From Colwellia sp. (GTDB lineage Bacteria > Pseudomonadota > Gammaproteobacteria > Enterobacterales > Alteromonadaceae), in NCBI RefSeq assembly GCF_013215345.1, contig NZ_JABSOV010000044.1, positions 1 to 32,350 on the forward strand: 32,350 nucleotides of DNA, in the 5' to 3' direction. The position numbers and the translations under genes were made by a program. This document shows positions 1-8,431 of the stretch, one piece after another. The number at the start of each line of letters is the position of its first letter. Within the stretch, counting starts at the first letter, position 1. Below the pieces are notes generated by a model. The model did no database searches, was not told the origin of the DNA, and saw nothing but the letters and a program-made list of their open reading frames with translations.

Positions 1-88
1 TTCCCAAAGAAGTATGAAAGCTAAACACAGAAATAAGTAATCCGTTCTTATATCTAGCATAGGAAGGTTGTGACCTAAGAATGAGTTG

Positions 89-259
89 TTATTTGTTACG
101 TTTTTTCAAAATATAAACGACAACACCAATCACCGCAAATAACGATAGGATGCTTGGCTCAGGTATAGGTGTTGTTGGTTCTTGACCAGCATAAACGCTA
201 TTAGTTATGAGCAAAGTTAAAACGATATACAATTTAGACATTAAATTAACATTTTTCAT
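89..259 (-). CDS. Minimal PEP-CTERM sorting-signal protein
   Basis: A 56-residue exported protein. The start at 259 is preferred over an upstream in-frame ATG at 295 because AGGAG lies seven bases before it, and it puts a clean signal peptide (Lys near the N-terminus, hydrophobic core LYIVLTLLI, cleavage after SVYA) at the N-terminus. After only about seven residues comes a textbook PEP-CTERM tail: PIPEP, a hydrophobic segment (SLFAVIGVVVYIL) and a basic end (KKRNK). In the known family this tail is processed by exosortase/EpsH during export to the surface or extracellular polysaccharide. Here almost no cargo remains between the two signals. The neighbours (VOC protein) give no functional hint and no exosortase gene lies in the window. 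Confidence 0.8.
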   Translation of the reverse strand: MKNVNLMSKLYIVLTLLITNSVYAGQEPTTPIPEPSILSLFAVIGVVVYILKKRNK

Positions 260-602
260 TGTATTCTCCTCTGTTGGTTGCGGAAATGAATGCATAGAGT
301 AGACCGAGAGTTTTATGCTATTGAATTTAAGGATTAATTTTTTAAAAGTTTATTGAGTAAAATTTAAACTGTAAAATAACCTGACACATTTACCACAATT
401 TATCCATTGATTTATTATTTTTATATTACTTTTTATACTAATTAAAGTTCATCATTGCGGGCATAATCCCAAGGATAACTATTGCACACAATGACTTTCA
501 CGGTAGCGCTACATTCACCATTTGAACTCAGGTGTCTACAGTGACATTTAATTTATTTGGCTAGTTTACTTTTGATGCGTAGTCGATTACTTATTAGCAA
601 AC
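260..602. other. Intergenic region, no gene seen
   Basis: This AT-rich gap lies between the PEP-CTERM gene and the end of the VOC gene, both read leftward. It must hold the promoter of the PEP-CTERM gene, whose ribosome binding site AGGAG is at 266-270 on the minus strand. I see no clear hairpin terminator, operator dyad or additional ORF with a ribosome binding site. Confidence 0.6.
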
Positions 603-980
603 TTACTCATTAATTACACAAAAGCCATTGCCAAATGGGTCTACACAATGAGCAATAGAGCCCCAGTCACCGCTCTCACCTCCTTCATGCACACCGCCTA
701 ACTTCACTGTTCTCTCAACCAGTTCATCGATATTTTCACAGAGAAAATCTAAGTGAATGGGTGTCCAATGACGCCCATAATCACGATTAACATCACTTTC
801 TGCTGGTAATGGCTTGGAGCCAGCTGATTTTTCTTGTAAATAGATATCGCAATTATCTACGGCAAGTACCACCATGTTAGCCCCTTGATCACGAATTTTT
901 TTACAGCCAAGCGCTTCTATATAAAAATATTCGGCTTGTTTTAAGTCTGATACGTCAATACTTACTGAGAGTTTTATCAT
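603..980 (-). CDS. VOC (glyoxalase/bleomycin-resistance fold) protein
   Basis: A 125-residue protein of the vicinal oxygen chelate superfamily. It opens with a typical first beta-strand and helix (IDVSDLKQAEYFY, then a GCKK turn), has HLDF in the middle, the position of a usual metal-ligand His, and ends with DPFGNGFCVIN, the hallmark C-terminal strand of these proteins. The length fits one monomer with two beta-alpha-beta-beta-beta modules. AAGGAT lies upstream of the ATG at 980. Members are glyoxalases, dioxygenases or drug-binding proteins; nothing here fixes the substrate. It is divergent from the LanC-like gene across about 190 bp. Confidence 0.82.
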   Translation of the reverse strand: MIKLSVSIDVSDLKQAEYFYIEALGCKKIRDQGANMVVLAVDNCDIYLQEKSAGSKPLPAESDVNRDYGRHWTPIHLDFLCENIDELVERTVKLGGVHEGGESGDWGSIAHCVDPFGNGFCVINE

Positions 981-1172
981 AATAATTATCCTTAATAGCT
1001 ATTTTAATGCATAATCGCAAGCGTGCTGTATATAAACACAGTTACCGTGTAAATATATACAAATGATAAAAATAAAGAGCAATATCAAAGTATATCTTCA
1101 AGCTTTTATTATGGCTTAAGTTATGGCTTAGATTAAGACTGGTATTAGATAAGTTAATAGGAAGGAGTAATT

Positions 1173-2378
1173 ATGCTATTTGAACCTAAACGTCACCAAC
1201 CCCTCACGGAAACACCTTGGCATAGTAATATCGTTCAGCAAGAAATTTTAGCGATAATTGATGATATTGAAAAATCTTTATTAGCCAATGCTAGTTGGCC
1301 TACACACCCACTTGATGCGGAGGGTTATCCTAAGGTTGGGCCGAAATGGGCTGCTTATGCTGGCTCGGCTGGTACTATTCATGCTTTACAGATCTTAAAA
1401 AATTACGGCTATCAAGTAACTGACTTATCGCATTTACTCGCCCAGGTGTATTCTTCATTTTTGCAAAACCCAGACGTAGCAATCGAGCCGGGGTTACAGC
1501 TAGGCGAAATCGGTATTTTGATGCCTAGACTATTAGCAGATCCTAATAACGATGAAGTATCAAATAATCTTTTAAAGTGTATGGAAGCTACACTAGCGCT
1601 ACCTTTTCATGAAATAACGTCAGGACAAAGTGGCATGATGCATGCCGCCTTTGCTCTGTATCAAAAAACAGGGAAATCCTGCTGGAAAGTAATGTTTATT
1701 AAAGGGGCAAGATCGCTGCTAGCTAATTGGCAGCAAGATAAATCTAGCGGCGAATGGCTGTGGCAAAGTCAAGTATTTGGGCCTAAGCGACATTATTATG
1801 GTGCCTGTCATGGCATAGTAGGTAATGCTAATATCCTGCTACAAGGTGCCGATTTAATAGCAGACATTTCAGTTAAGGAAATCCTTCATCGCACAGTTTT
1901 AACACTTATTATCTCTGCTAAAACCGAGAAAAAGCTAAATAATTGGCCACTATGTACTAAGCCAAATATTGATAAACTCTTGGTACAGTGGTGTCATGGC
2001 GCAGCAGGCATAGTTACTGCTATGGCAAGAGCCCCTAAAATTGCATCGTCAAATACTACCGAGCTGGATAACTTATTAGCAACAACTGCAGAGTTAGTTT
2101 GGCAAGCAGGACCACTAAGCAAAGGAGCTAATATTTGCCACGGCACTGCCGGCAACGGCTATGCGTTTTTATATTTATATAAAAGGACGGGAGATTCAGT
2201 TTGGCTTGATAGAGCAAGAAAGTTTGCCATGCATGCAATTAAACAATGCCAACAAGATCGCATACACTACGACCAAGGAAGGTACACTTTGTGGACCGGA
2301 GATGCTGGCCTAGCAATCTATTTATATCACTGTTTACATCCAGACGAGGCAGCTATTCCTGGTTTAGATTTATTTTGA
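1173..2378 (+). CDS. Orphan LanC-like protein (lanthionine cyclase fold)
   Basis: A 401-residue protein with the alpha/alpha-barrel motifs of the lanthionine synthetase C / LANCL family. The family's zinc site appears intact: WCHG with Cys274, and CHGTAGNG with Cys322-His323. The conserved ACHGIVGN (His213) that corresponds to the catalytic or acid-base His region is also present. LanC enzymes cyclise dehydro-residues with Cys thiols in lanthipeptides; eukaryotic LANCL proteins add glutathione to dehydroalanine. No LanA precursor, LanB dehydratase, transporter or protease lies nearby, so a LANCL-like or damage-repair role is as likely as peptide maturation. A strong ribosome binding site (GGAAGGAG, 1160-1167) fixes the start. 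It is monocistronic. Confidence 0.85.
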   Translation: MLFEPKRHQPLTETPWHSNIVQQEILAIIDDIEKSLLANASWPTHPLDAEGYPKVGPKWAAYAGSAGTIHALQILKNYGYQVTDLSHLLAQVYSSFLQNPDVAIEPGLQLGEIGILMPRLLADPNNDEVSNNLLKCMEATLALPFHEITSGQSGMMHAAFALYQKTGKSCWKVMFIKGARSLLANWQQDKSSGEWLWQSQVFGPKRHYYGACHGIVGNANILLQGADLIADISVKEILHRTVLTLIISAKTEKKLNNWPLCTKPNIDKLLVQWCHGAAGIVTAMARAPKIASSNTTELDNLLATTAELVWQAGPLSKGANICHGTAGNGYAFLYLYKRTGDSVWLDRARKFAMHAIKQCQQDRIHYDQGRYTLWTGDAGLAIYLYHCLHPDEAAIPGLDLF

Positions 2379-2545
2379 TGCCCAGTAATGATCAAATATT
2401 ACACACCCAGCTGGTAGCTGTATAAAAACACAGTACGCGATTGGTTTATCATTATATTTTCAAACTAACAGCTTTTACTCTTATTCCTACTGCCATAATG
2501 GTTGCCGATACGCCGCTATCAGGTATCATTTTGCTGATATAGCCC

Positions 2546-2905
2546 TTAGTGCAACCATAAAAGCGCGTCATCACGGTCAATGAATACCTCAATGTTTAAG
2601 GTTTTAGAGCTTGGGATAGTCGCTGAAAAATCAGCGCTCATTCTGGCCATTTTATTGGGGGCAAAAATCGCTATTTTGTTTATTGCCGCCAAGGTGCCAA
2701 ACTTCATCAGCGCATCGAGTTGGCTTGAGTAGGAGTTAGTTTTATTAATGAGTAGTGAAAATGTGTGATTGAAAATTGACAGTAAGCAATAATGGATTTC
2801 ATCAACCATTTTAACGTTTATATCGACGCCATCATCAACAACTATTTCGGCAAGATCATTACGCAAGACAGTGATCTTGGCAAATGATATTTGGTGTACA
2901 TCCAT
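2546..2905 (-). CDS. STAS/SpoIIAA-like small protein
   Basis: A 119-residue soluble protein without signal peptide or membrane segment. The order of strands and helices and the ending (NIEVFIDRDDALLWL) resemble small SpoIIAA/STAS-like proteins common in marine gammaproteobacteria and Bacteroidetes, where the 'F.D..DAL.WL' ending is frequent. Function in this group is not established; partner binding is presumed from the STAS fold. It is convergent with the LanC-like gene and lies downstream of the MtfA-like gene on the same strand, separated by 168 bp that hold a strong hairpin. The family call rests on pattern similarity only. Confidence 0.5.
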   Translation of the reverse strand: MDVHQISFAKITVLRNDLAEIVVDDGVDINVKMVDEIHYCLLSIFNHTFSLLINKTNSYSSQLDALMKFGTLAAINKIAIFAPNKMARMSADFSATIPSSKTLNIEVFIDRDDALLWLH

Positions 2906-2926
2906 ATAATAAATATATCCCTGATA

Positions 2927-2958
2927 AAATAGACTTATTGCGCTTAATAAGTCTATTT
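2927..2958 (-). terminator. Perfect 13-bp hairpin between mtfA-like and STAS-like genes
   Basis: The arms at 2927-2939 and 2946-2958 are perfectly complementary around a six-base loop. Read on the minus strand the stem is followed by a T-rich stretch (TTTTATC), so it could terminate the mtfA-like transcript. It lies only 22 bp before the STAS-like start codon, so it would also sit in that gene's leader if transcription reads through. Confidence 0.55.
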
Positions 2959-3073
2959 ACTGCTATCGTTGATAACATTATTGTTTTTAGTGCATATATT
3001 ATAACTTTAAAATTATGAGCTTTATAGATTAAACATCAATAAATAGTACAAATACCCTATTATATTCAAGTTA

Positions 3074-3895
3074 TTACCAATGAATGGGGTCAACTTTATA
3101 ATAGCTGGTTAGTTGACTATACAATGCTGGGTGTTGTTGAGAGAACTGTTGAGACTTTTCGAAAAACACCTCACTGACCACGGCAAAAAACTCTGCGGGC
3201 TCGGTGGCACCATAATAATCAAATATTGACGGTGTGCCAGCTGCGGCTTGCTTTCTAAGTTCGTCAAATTGTTGGCTAAATATCTCAGACCAGCATTGAT
3301 AACTTTGCCCTTTTCCTAAAATAGGCGAGCCATTCGCTTTACCATTTTCTTGATCAAGTTGATGGGCAAACTCATGAATAACCACATTGTGGCCATCGTT
3401 AGGTAATTCTGCGCCATGTACGCTGTCTTGCCACGATAAGACTATCTTGCCAAAATCCCAAGACTCCCCGGATAAAGCCACTCTTTTGGTGTATTGAGTA
3501 CCATCAGGGTTTAATTGGCTTTGCTCTTTAACAAACGCACTGGGATAAACTAAAATAGTTTTTAGTTTCGGATAATAATCAGTTTTTCTATTAAGCAGCA
3601 ACAAACATGCTTGCGCCGCTATGGTAATTTTTATCTCATCGGTAATTTTAACGCCATTACAACCGATAAAATTTTTCTCAGCGATAAAGACTTGTATATG
3701 TTGCTTTAACTGCAGCTGTAAATCCGTAGGCATTTGCCTAAAATATGGCATTCTTTGCTGGATTATTTTACGCCATTGTTTTTTAAACGGTAAACTTCTT
3801 ACTTGATCGCGCTTATATTCACGCCAATACGGTTTTGCCATTAAAGAGCCAATGATGGCGATGGCAATAAACAAAGGTAACAAAATAGGTAACAT
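3074..3895 (-). CDS. mtfA: MtfA-type zinc metallopeptidase (M90)
   Basis: A 273-residue protein with a single N-terminal hydrophobic segment (residues 2-20) and the family's zinc signature HEFAHQLDQ (His174, Glu175, His178). The downstream EPAEFFAVVSE block supplies the third zinc ligand in this family. Length matches E. coli MtfA (about 265 residues), which is activated by release of the glucose repressor Mlc and is linked to control of PtsG. Mlc/PtsG are not in the window. The ATG at 3895 is preferred to that at 3901 because AAGG directly abuts the first ATG but is properly spaced from the second. The N-terminal membrane anchor is a feature many homologues carry. Confidence 0.85.
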   Translation of the reverse strand: MLPILLPLFIAIAIIGSLMAKPYWREYKRDQVRSLPFKKQWRKIIQQRMPYFRQMPTDLQLQLKQHIQVFIAEKNFIGCNGVKITDEIKITIAAQACLLLLNRKTDYYPKLKTILVYPSAFVKEQSQLNPDGTQYTKRVALSGESWDFGKIVLSWQDSVHGAELPNDGHNVVIHEFAHQLDQENGKANGSPILGKGQSYQCWSEIFSQQFDELRKQAAAGTPSIFDYYGATEPAEFFAVVSEVFFEKSQQFSQQHPALYSQLTSYYKVDPIHW

Positions 3896-4143
3896 AAACA
3901 TCCTTATAGGGTGAGCTTAATTCATATCTTGGTACGAGTTGGGTCAATTTCAAGCCATGAGGATATTTAAACATCATGGAGAAATTGGTGGGTTGAGTTA
4001 AATTTCGTGGTTATGGACGTTACAGAAAATGGTGTAGAACACCCTTGCTAATTCATCGGTACGGCTAAATTAACAAGGGCTAGAGGAAGTGTGGATTGGA
4101 GCTTTTCATCTGCTAAAAGTCAGTAATTCTCAGGGACTATTGT

Positions 4144-5682
4144 TTATTTAAATGTGGTACTTAAGCCCTCTATTAACTCGGCACTTTTATTTATTTCAAT
4201 ACCACAGCTATTCACCTGTTCAGCTAAATCAGCATTATTTTTCGAGATGCCGTCTATGGTCACAATGCTTTGATTTATTTGATTAGCGACAACACTTTGT
4301 TCTTCGGTAGCCGTCGCTATTTGAGCGGTCATATCACTTACCAGATTTACATTAGTGATAACATTCTCCATTGTTTCCGTGATTTTCACCGTATCTTGAG
4401 AGCACTGTTCGGCATTCACTTTACTGGCCAGCATTACCTGACTCCATTGTTGTAACGTTGTTTGTAACGCTTGCACTGAAGTTTCAATTTGTACGGTAGC
4501 ACCTTGTGTTCTACTTGCTAAAGTTCTTACTTCATCGGCGACCACGGCAAAACCACGACCTTGCTCTCCGGCTCTTGCTGCTTCGATAGCCGCATTTAAA
4601 GCCAATAGATTAGTTTGATCGGCAATGCCTTGTATTTCAGCCATAATGGTGGAAATTTTATCAACATCTTTTACTAAATCAAGAGCACTTTCTGCGGCTA
4701 CTCCGACTTCATTTGATAAGGTAACAATTTTAGCTTGCGTTACTTTAGTGATTTCAATATTTTGCTGGCATTCATCTTGAATTTGAACCATTTTGTCATG
4801 AGTATGTGTGGTATTGGCACTCACCTCATCTATGGTTGCGCTCATTTCGGTGATTGCCGTGGCAAACTGTTCAAGATGAGAGTTTTCCTCATGTATGCCT
4901 TCTATCATATTATTTGCGGCTTCTTCAAGGTCAGTTGCTACCTTGACCAGACCGCGACCAGAGTCTTTACTGCGACCTAATATAGTGTTTATTCTTGCTT
5001 TATATAACTCTGCAGGGTAATTAATGATGCTGGTTAAGCCTTTACCTGAAAATATAAGTCGAGATGGGCTATCAAGTTCTATTTTGGTTTGAGCAGCTAG
5101 CTTTGGAAATACCAATAGCTCCTCGGTAAAAATGATAAAAATTAGCCCTATAGTGGTCAATAAAATAGCCGTAGACATTATCGGCGCTGAATACTGCCAA
5201 GTTGCTAGACAAGCAAGCAGGATGACAGTTGCTGCAATGATACGTTTTAAAGCCGTGTTGGCATTAAAGTCTCGGTCTGATTTGCCATTATTTAACCCGT
5301 CATACAATTGTTGAGCTTTTTGCTTTTGACTATCGGTTGGCTTAGTTCTTACTGACTGGTAACCAACAACGCTATTGTTTTCATAGAGCGGCGTTACATA
5401 AGCGTCAACCCAATAAAAACCACCGGTTTTGCAACGATTTTTAACCATGCCACGCCATGAGTCGCCTCGCTTTAGCTTTTTCCATAAATCTGAAAATGCC
5501 TCCTTGGGCATGCTGGCATGGCGAACAATATTATGATGTTCGCCAACTAACTCAGCTAGGGAGTAACCTGAGACACGGCAAAATTCATCGTTAGCGTAGG
5601 TTATCCTACCCTTGAGATCGGTAATTGAAACAAGTTGTTCGGAATCAGAAAAGGTTATTTCTTTGGCTGAAGTATTATGCAT
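4144..5682 (-). CDS. Aer-type PAS chemoreceptor (methyl-accepting protein)
   Basis: A 512-residue energy or redox taxis receptor. Residues about 15-115 form a PAS domain closely following Aer, including [17 protein letters not shown] and WRGMVKNR, the region that binds FAD in Aer. Two hydrophobic segments (about 147-187) form a short membrane hairpin with no large periplasmic domain, so the sensor is cytoplasmic. The C-terminal half is a methyl-accepting signalling domain with the nearly invariant hairpin tip ([20 protein letters not shown]) that contacts CheA/CheW. A canonical HAMP domain is not obvious. No che genes are nearby. Expected role: movement toward favourable redox or electron-transport conditions. 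Confidence 0.9.
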   Translation of the reverse strand: MHNTSAKEITFSDSEQLVSITDLKGRITYANDEFCRVSGYSLAELVGEHHNIVRHASMPKEAFSDLWKKLKRGDSWRGMVKNRCKTGGFYWVDAYVTPLYENNSVVGYQSVRTKPTDSQKQKAQQLYDGLNNGKSDRDFNANTALKRIIAATVILLACLATWQYSAPIMSTAILLTTIGLIFIIFTEELLVFPKLAAQTKIELDSPSRLIFSGKGLTSIINYPAELYKARINTILGRSKDSGRGLVKVATDLEEAANNMIEGIHEENSHLEQFATAITEMSATIDEVSANTTHTHDKMVQIQDECQQNIEITKVTQAKIVTLSNEVGVAAESALDLVKDVDKISTIMAEIQGIADQTNLLALNAAIEAARAGEQGRGFAVVADEVRTLASRTQGATVQIETSVQALQTTLQQWSQVMLASKVNAEQCSQDTVKITETMENVITNVNLVSDMTAQIATATEEQSVVANQINQSIVTIDGISKNNADLAEQVNSCGIEINKSAELIEGLSTTFK

Positions 5683-6012
5683 TAAGATATATCCAAAAAA
5701 GTGAGTCGGTAAGTAATTTGAAAGCTAGCATGACATTAGTCAGTCAATTTAGGATAATCAAATTAAGATAGTTGGAAACTCCGCATTAGACGCCTTTATT
5801 TGATATAGATCAATATTTAACGTACAAATATGTAATCTGAATCAATGACCTCAGTGCAAAGTTGTGATGTTGGAAATTATTTGTAGATGCAAGCACAAAA
5901 GGAGTTCCTTCCGTTGGTGTTGCTAAGTAGATAATTGAGTTACTCTAAGCCAGTAATTTAATACCTGCATTAAAGATGCCCCACGAGGTGCAGGGCTATT
6001 GAAATTTCGAAC
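5683..6012. other. Intergenic region between capA-like and aer-like genes
   Basis: Both flanking genes read leftward, so this gap should contain the end of the capA-like transcript and the promoter of the chemoreceptor gene. The only structure I see is a CCTGCA (5964-5969) / TGCAGG (5989-5994) inverted repeat 20-50 bp past the capA-like stop, a possible weak terminator. No ORF with a ribosome binding site and no copy of the shared operator was found. Confidence 0.5.
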
Positions 6013-8175
6013 TTACTTTGTGCTAACAACAACCCCTTGGGAGCTGGCTTTAGCCGTTTCACTGGTATTAGATAAACCTAAATAAGCTGGTTGGCGACTA
6101 TCAAGAGTAAAGAATGGTGGCTTTGAGCTATTAGTAAAAGCACTGTGCCATTCAATCACCGCAAAATCATCAATAGCTAACTGTGTCATGCTGCCATCGA
6201 CTAATTCTGCTTCAACCATAATGCGATAACTTTTATAACCAATTCTTGGTGAATTAAAGTCAACTTCAACACTTTGCCATTGCTCTGTACCTGGTAGCTC
6301 GACGGTTTCTATTAGGTTTTTAGGACTATTTTTAAAAGCATCAAATAATTTTTGTCTGCTTTTTCTACCTTGCCAGTAATAATGCAATTTTACTGCATTT
6401 TTGCTTTGATAATTAGCTTTAATGGTCATCGGTCTACTGGCAGAATATACCCGCCAAAAGCTCTTCACACCAAAGGTGGTAGTTTGTTGGTTATTAAGTG
6501 CTAAAGACATACTGGTATTACCGCTAGCACCATAATTATTTAAACTCATGATACTTCGGTCAAAAAACAAACCACGTTCAGGGCTATCAAAGGTTGAGTA
6601 GCTTTCAAAGTCACTACCATTGATTAAGTTTTTCCCTAGGCGATACTTTACTTGCTCGTTTGGTAAAGATATTTCACTTATTTGTTGGTGCCAAGGTAAA
6701 TGATACAAACTCACTACGTTGCTGCCCGGAGCAAAGGTTAACGTATGTTGCACTGCGGCCTTGTTTGCTGATTTCTGTGCTGACTTGTGATTATCGGCTT
6801 TAGTGTTCACTGCCTTAACTGTTACTGAGGCAGTTATTGGCGTGATAACACCATGACCACCGGATTGACGAATATGGGTATTTCTAAGTTTAGAAAGCTC
6901 TGTTAATCGCTTCATCACAGTATAACGATTAACACCGGTGGCTGGTGTTGGTTTATAACCTTTAACATATAAGGGCACTATTTCAGCACGATGAAATATC
7001 CCTTCATCTAACCAAACATACAATATGAAACTGTGCTGGGTAGCGGTAAAGTTTTGGTCAAAGATGAAATTACCCATTGAGTAAGCAATTAACTTATTGT
7101 CATATAATTCTAGACCCTGAGTAACATGAGGGTGATGTGCAATGGCAAGCGCGGCGCCATTATCTAGTGCTGATTTTAATCGTTGCTCGGTTACACCCGT
7201 TGGACTGCTGGCGTATTCTTGGCTGCCATGATATTGCACTATGGTGATTCTACCCTTAGCCACTTCTTTTTGTACTGAGTTAACAATGTTGTTCATTGAG
7301 CCATAAGCAGCACCGCCATGTTGGTGATTTGCGGTTTGTGTTGGCTCAGAGCGTCCTTCCCAACCGACATAACCTAGCATAGAAAATTCAGTATCCTTGA
7401 TTGTATCGCGATGCGCTTTTAACGCTTGTTCTTCATTCATACCAGCACCAGAGTAACCCAGTTGGCTTTGCTTTAGAAATGCTAAGGTTGACTGCATTCC
7501 AGGCTCTAAATAATCATAGGTGTGGTTATTTCCCAAACTGACATAATCAACGCCTGCCCACGCTAAAGCGTCAAGAATTTCAGGTCGAGAATAAAAGGTA
7601 ACTGACTTAGGGGCACGTTCACCGGGCTTTTTATCGGCGATTTGTGTTTCTAAATTTACCGCTGCATAATCAGCGATACTCATATAGGGTTTAATATTTT
7701 CTACCACCGCTTTGCTATCTTTAAGCCTAGTTTCTGGGTGAATCAAAATTGAATCACCAAAGTAAGGTTTGTAATAACGACGGTCCATCATCACATCACC
7801 GCCAAAAGCTAGCATTACACGCTTAGCTTTTTTGGCAACAAGGGTCATATCAGCGATAACGCCATGATGCTTTTTAGCTTGCAGTGAAAACAATTCGTAA
7901 TGACTAAACGTTTGGATGTTTTTAAAATAATCATTTTTTACAAAGCTGAGTTGGTAAATAGTTTGTTCAGTGCTTGAACGTTCAACAGGCAATACAAAAC
8001 GGCCCTGTTTATTACTCATAACCGTTTTATTGTTTAGGGTGATTTTTACATCGCTGAGAGGATTTTGTGATTCATCAAGCAAACGACCAGTTATATTAAC
8101 TGTTTGATTTGCATTAACATTAGGCTGAAAAGAAAAAGCGGCTAAGATAATTATTATTGTTATAAATTGTCGCAT
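6013..8175 (-). CDS. Secreted CapA/PgsA-like protein with flanking beta-domains
   Basis: A 720-residue exported protein: signal peptide (1-22, cleavage after VNA), an Ig- or carboxypeptidase-regulatory-like beta-sandwich (about 25-113), and a CapA/PGA_cap calcineurin-like domain (about 118-400). The latter has GGDVMMDR (Asp127), NLETQI, GNNHTYDY (His218), HHPHVTQG (His347-350) and SMGNFIFDQ. A Lys/Ala-rich linker near 460-480 and a C-terminal carbohydrate-binding-like jelly roll follow. CapA/PgsA proteins act in poly-gamma-glutamate capsule production, but the synthase partners (CapB/C or PgsB/C) are absent and the protein has no membrane anchor. It follows gabD-gabT on the same strand and has its own operator dyad (8311-8323). 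A hydrolytic or binding role toward poly-glutamate is my inference. AGGA precedes the ATG. Confidence 0.8.
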   Translation of the reverse strand: MRQFITIIIILAAFSFQPNVNANQTVNITGRLLDESQNPLSDVKITLNNKTVMSNKQGRFVLPVERSSTEQTIYQLSFVKNDYFKNIQTFSHYELFSLQAKKHHGVIADMTLVAKKAKRVMLAFGGDVMMDRRYYKPYFGDSILIHPETRLKDSKAVVENIKPYMSIADYAAVNLETQIADKKPGERAPKSVTFYSRPEILDALAWAGVDYVSLGNNHTYDYLEPGMQSTLAFLKQSQLGYSGAGMNEEQALKAHRDTIKDTEFSMLGYVGWEGRSEPTQTANHQHGGAAYGSMNNIVNSVQKEVAKGRITIVQYHGSQEYASSPTGVTEQRLKSALDNGAALAIAHHPHVTQGLELYDNKLIAYSMGNFIFDQNFTATQHSFILYVWLDEGIFHRAEIVPLYVKGYKPTPATGVNRYTVMKRLTELSKLRNTHIRQSGGHGVITPITASVTVKAVNTKADNHKSAQKSANKAAVQHTLTFAPGSNVVSLYHLPWHQQISEISLPNEQVKYRLGKNLINGSDFESYSTFDSPERGLFFDRSIMSLNNYGASGNTSMSLALNNQQTTTFGVKSFWRVYSASRPMTIKANYQSKNAVKLHYYWQGRKSRQKLFDAFKNSPKNLIETVELPGTEQWQSVEVDFNSPRIGYKSYRIMVEAELVDGSMTQLAIDDFAVIEWHSAFTNSSKPPFFTLDSRQPAYLGLSNTSETAKASSQGVVVSTK

Positions 8176-8306
8176 AGTTGTTCCTAGTTTTTTACTAAGT
8201 AAAGGGGCTAATTAAGCAATGACTTATCGAGTATTGACGAATATTAACGAGTATAAACAATCAAATGCCATCAAATACAAATAAATGTATTCTTATCTAT
8301 TGGCTA

Positions 8307-8326
8307 TGTATAACCTGAGGGTATGG
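8307..8326. promoter_or_regulatory. Shared operator dyad upstream of capA-like gene
   Basis: TATAACC-TGA-GGGTATG, with T-N11-A core at 8311-8323, is an imperfect copy of the TATAACC-N3-GGTTATA dyad found at four other promoters in the window. It lies about 135 bp before the capA-like start codon, similar to its distance from the TonB receptor and decarboxylase starts. Confidence 0.6.
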
Positions 8327-8338
8327 TTTAAATGCAGA

Positions 8339-8376
8339 AACTGAGTAACTAAGCATTTTAGCTAAATTACTCAGTT
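8339..8376 (-). terminator. Inverted repeat downstream of gabT
   Basis: A perfect 10-bp inverted repeat (AACTGAGTAA at 8339-8348, TTACTCAGTT at 8367-8376), with a shorter internal AGC/GCT pairing, lies 56 bp past the gabT stop codon and before the capA-like operator. It is a plausible terminator separating gabT from capA-like, although no long T-run follows. Confidence 0.4.
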
Positions 8377-8431
8377 GATATAAATAAACAGTTAAATAGC
8401 TACTCAGTATATAGTCGCTGATACTTAGCTG

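Noticed and set aside
4735-4980. Plus-strand ORF of 81 codons within the chemoreceptor gene
   Set aside because: Antisense shadow of the conserved signalling domain with no ribosome binding site.
6232-6960. Additional TATAACC half-sites within the capA-like coding region
   Set aside because: Single half-sites without a partner at N3 spacing; expected by chance in AT-rich coding DNA.
6013-8175. Capsule biosynthesis locus
   Set aside because: No CapB/CapC or PgsB/PgsC ligase genes are present, and the surrounding genes are catabolic.
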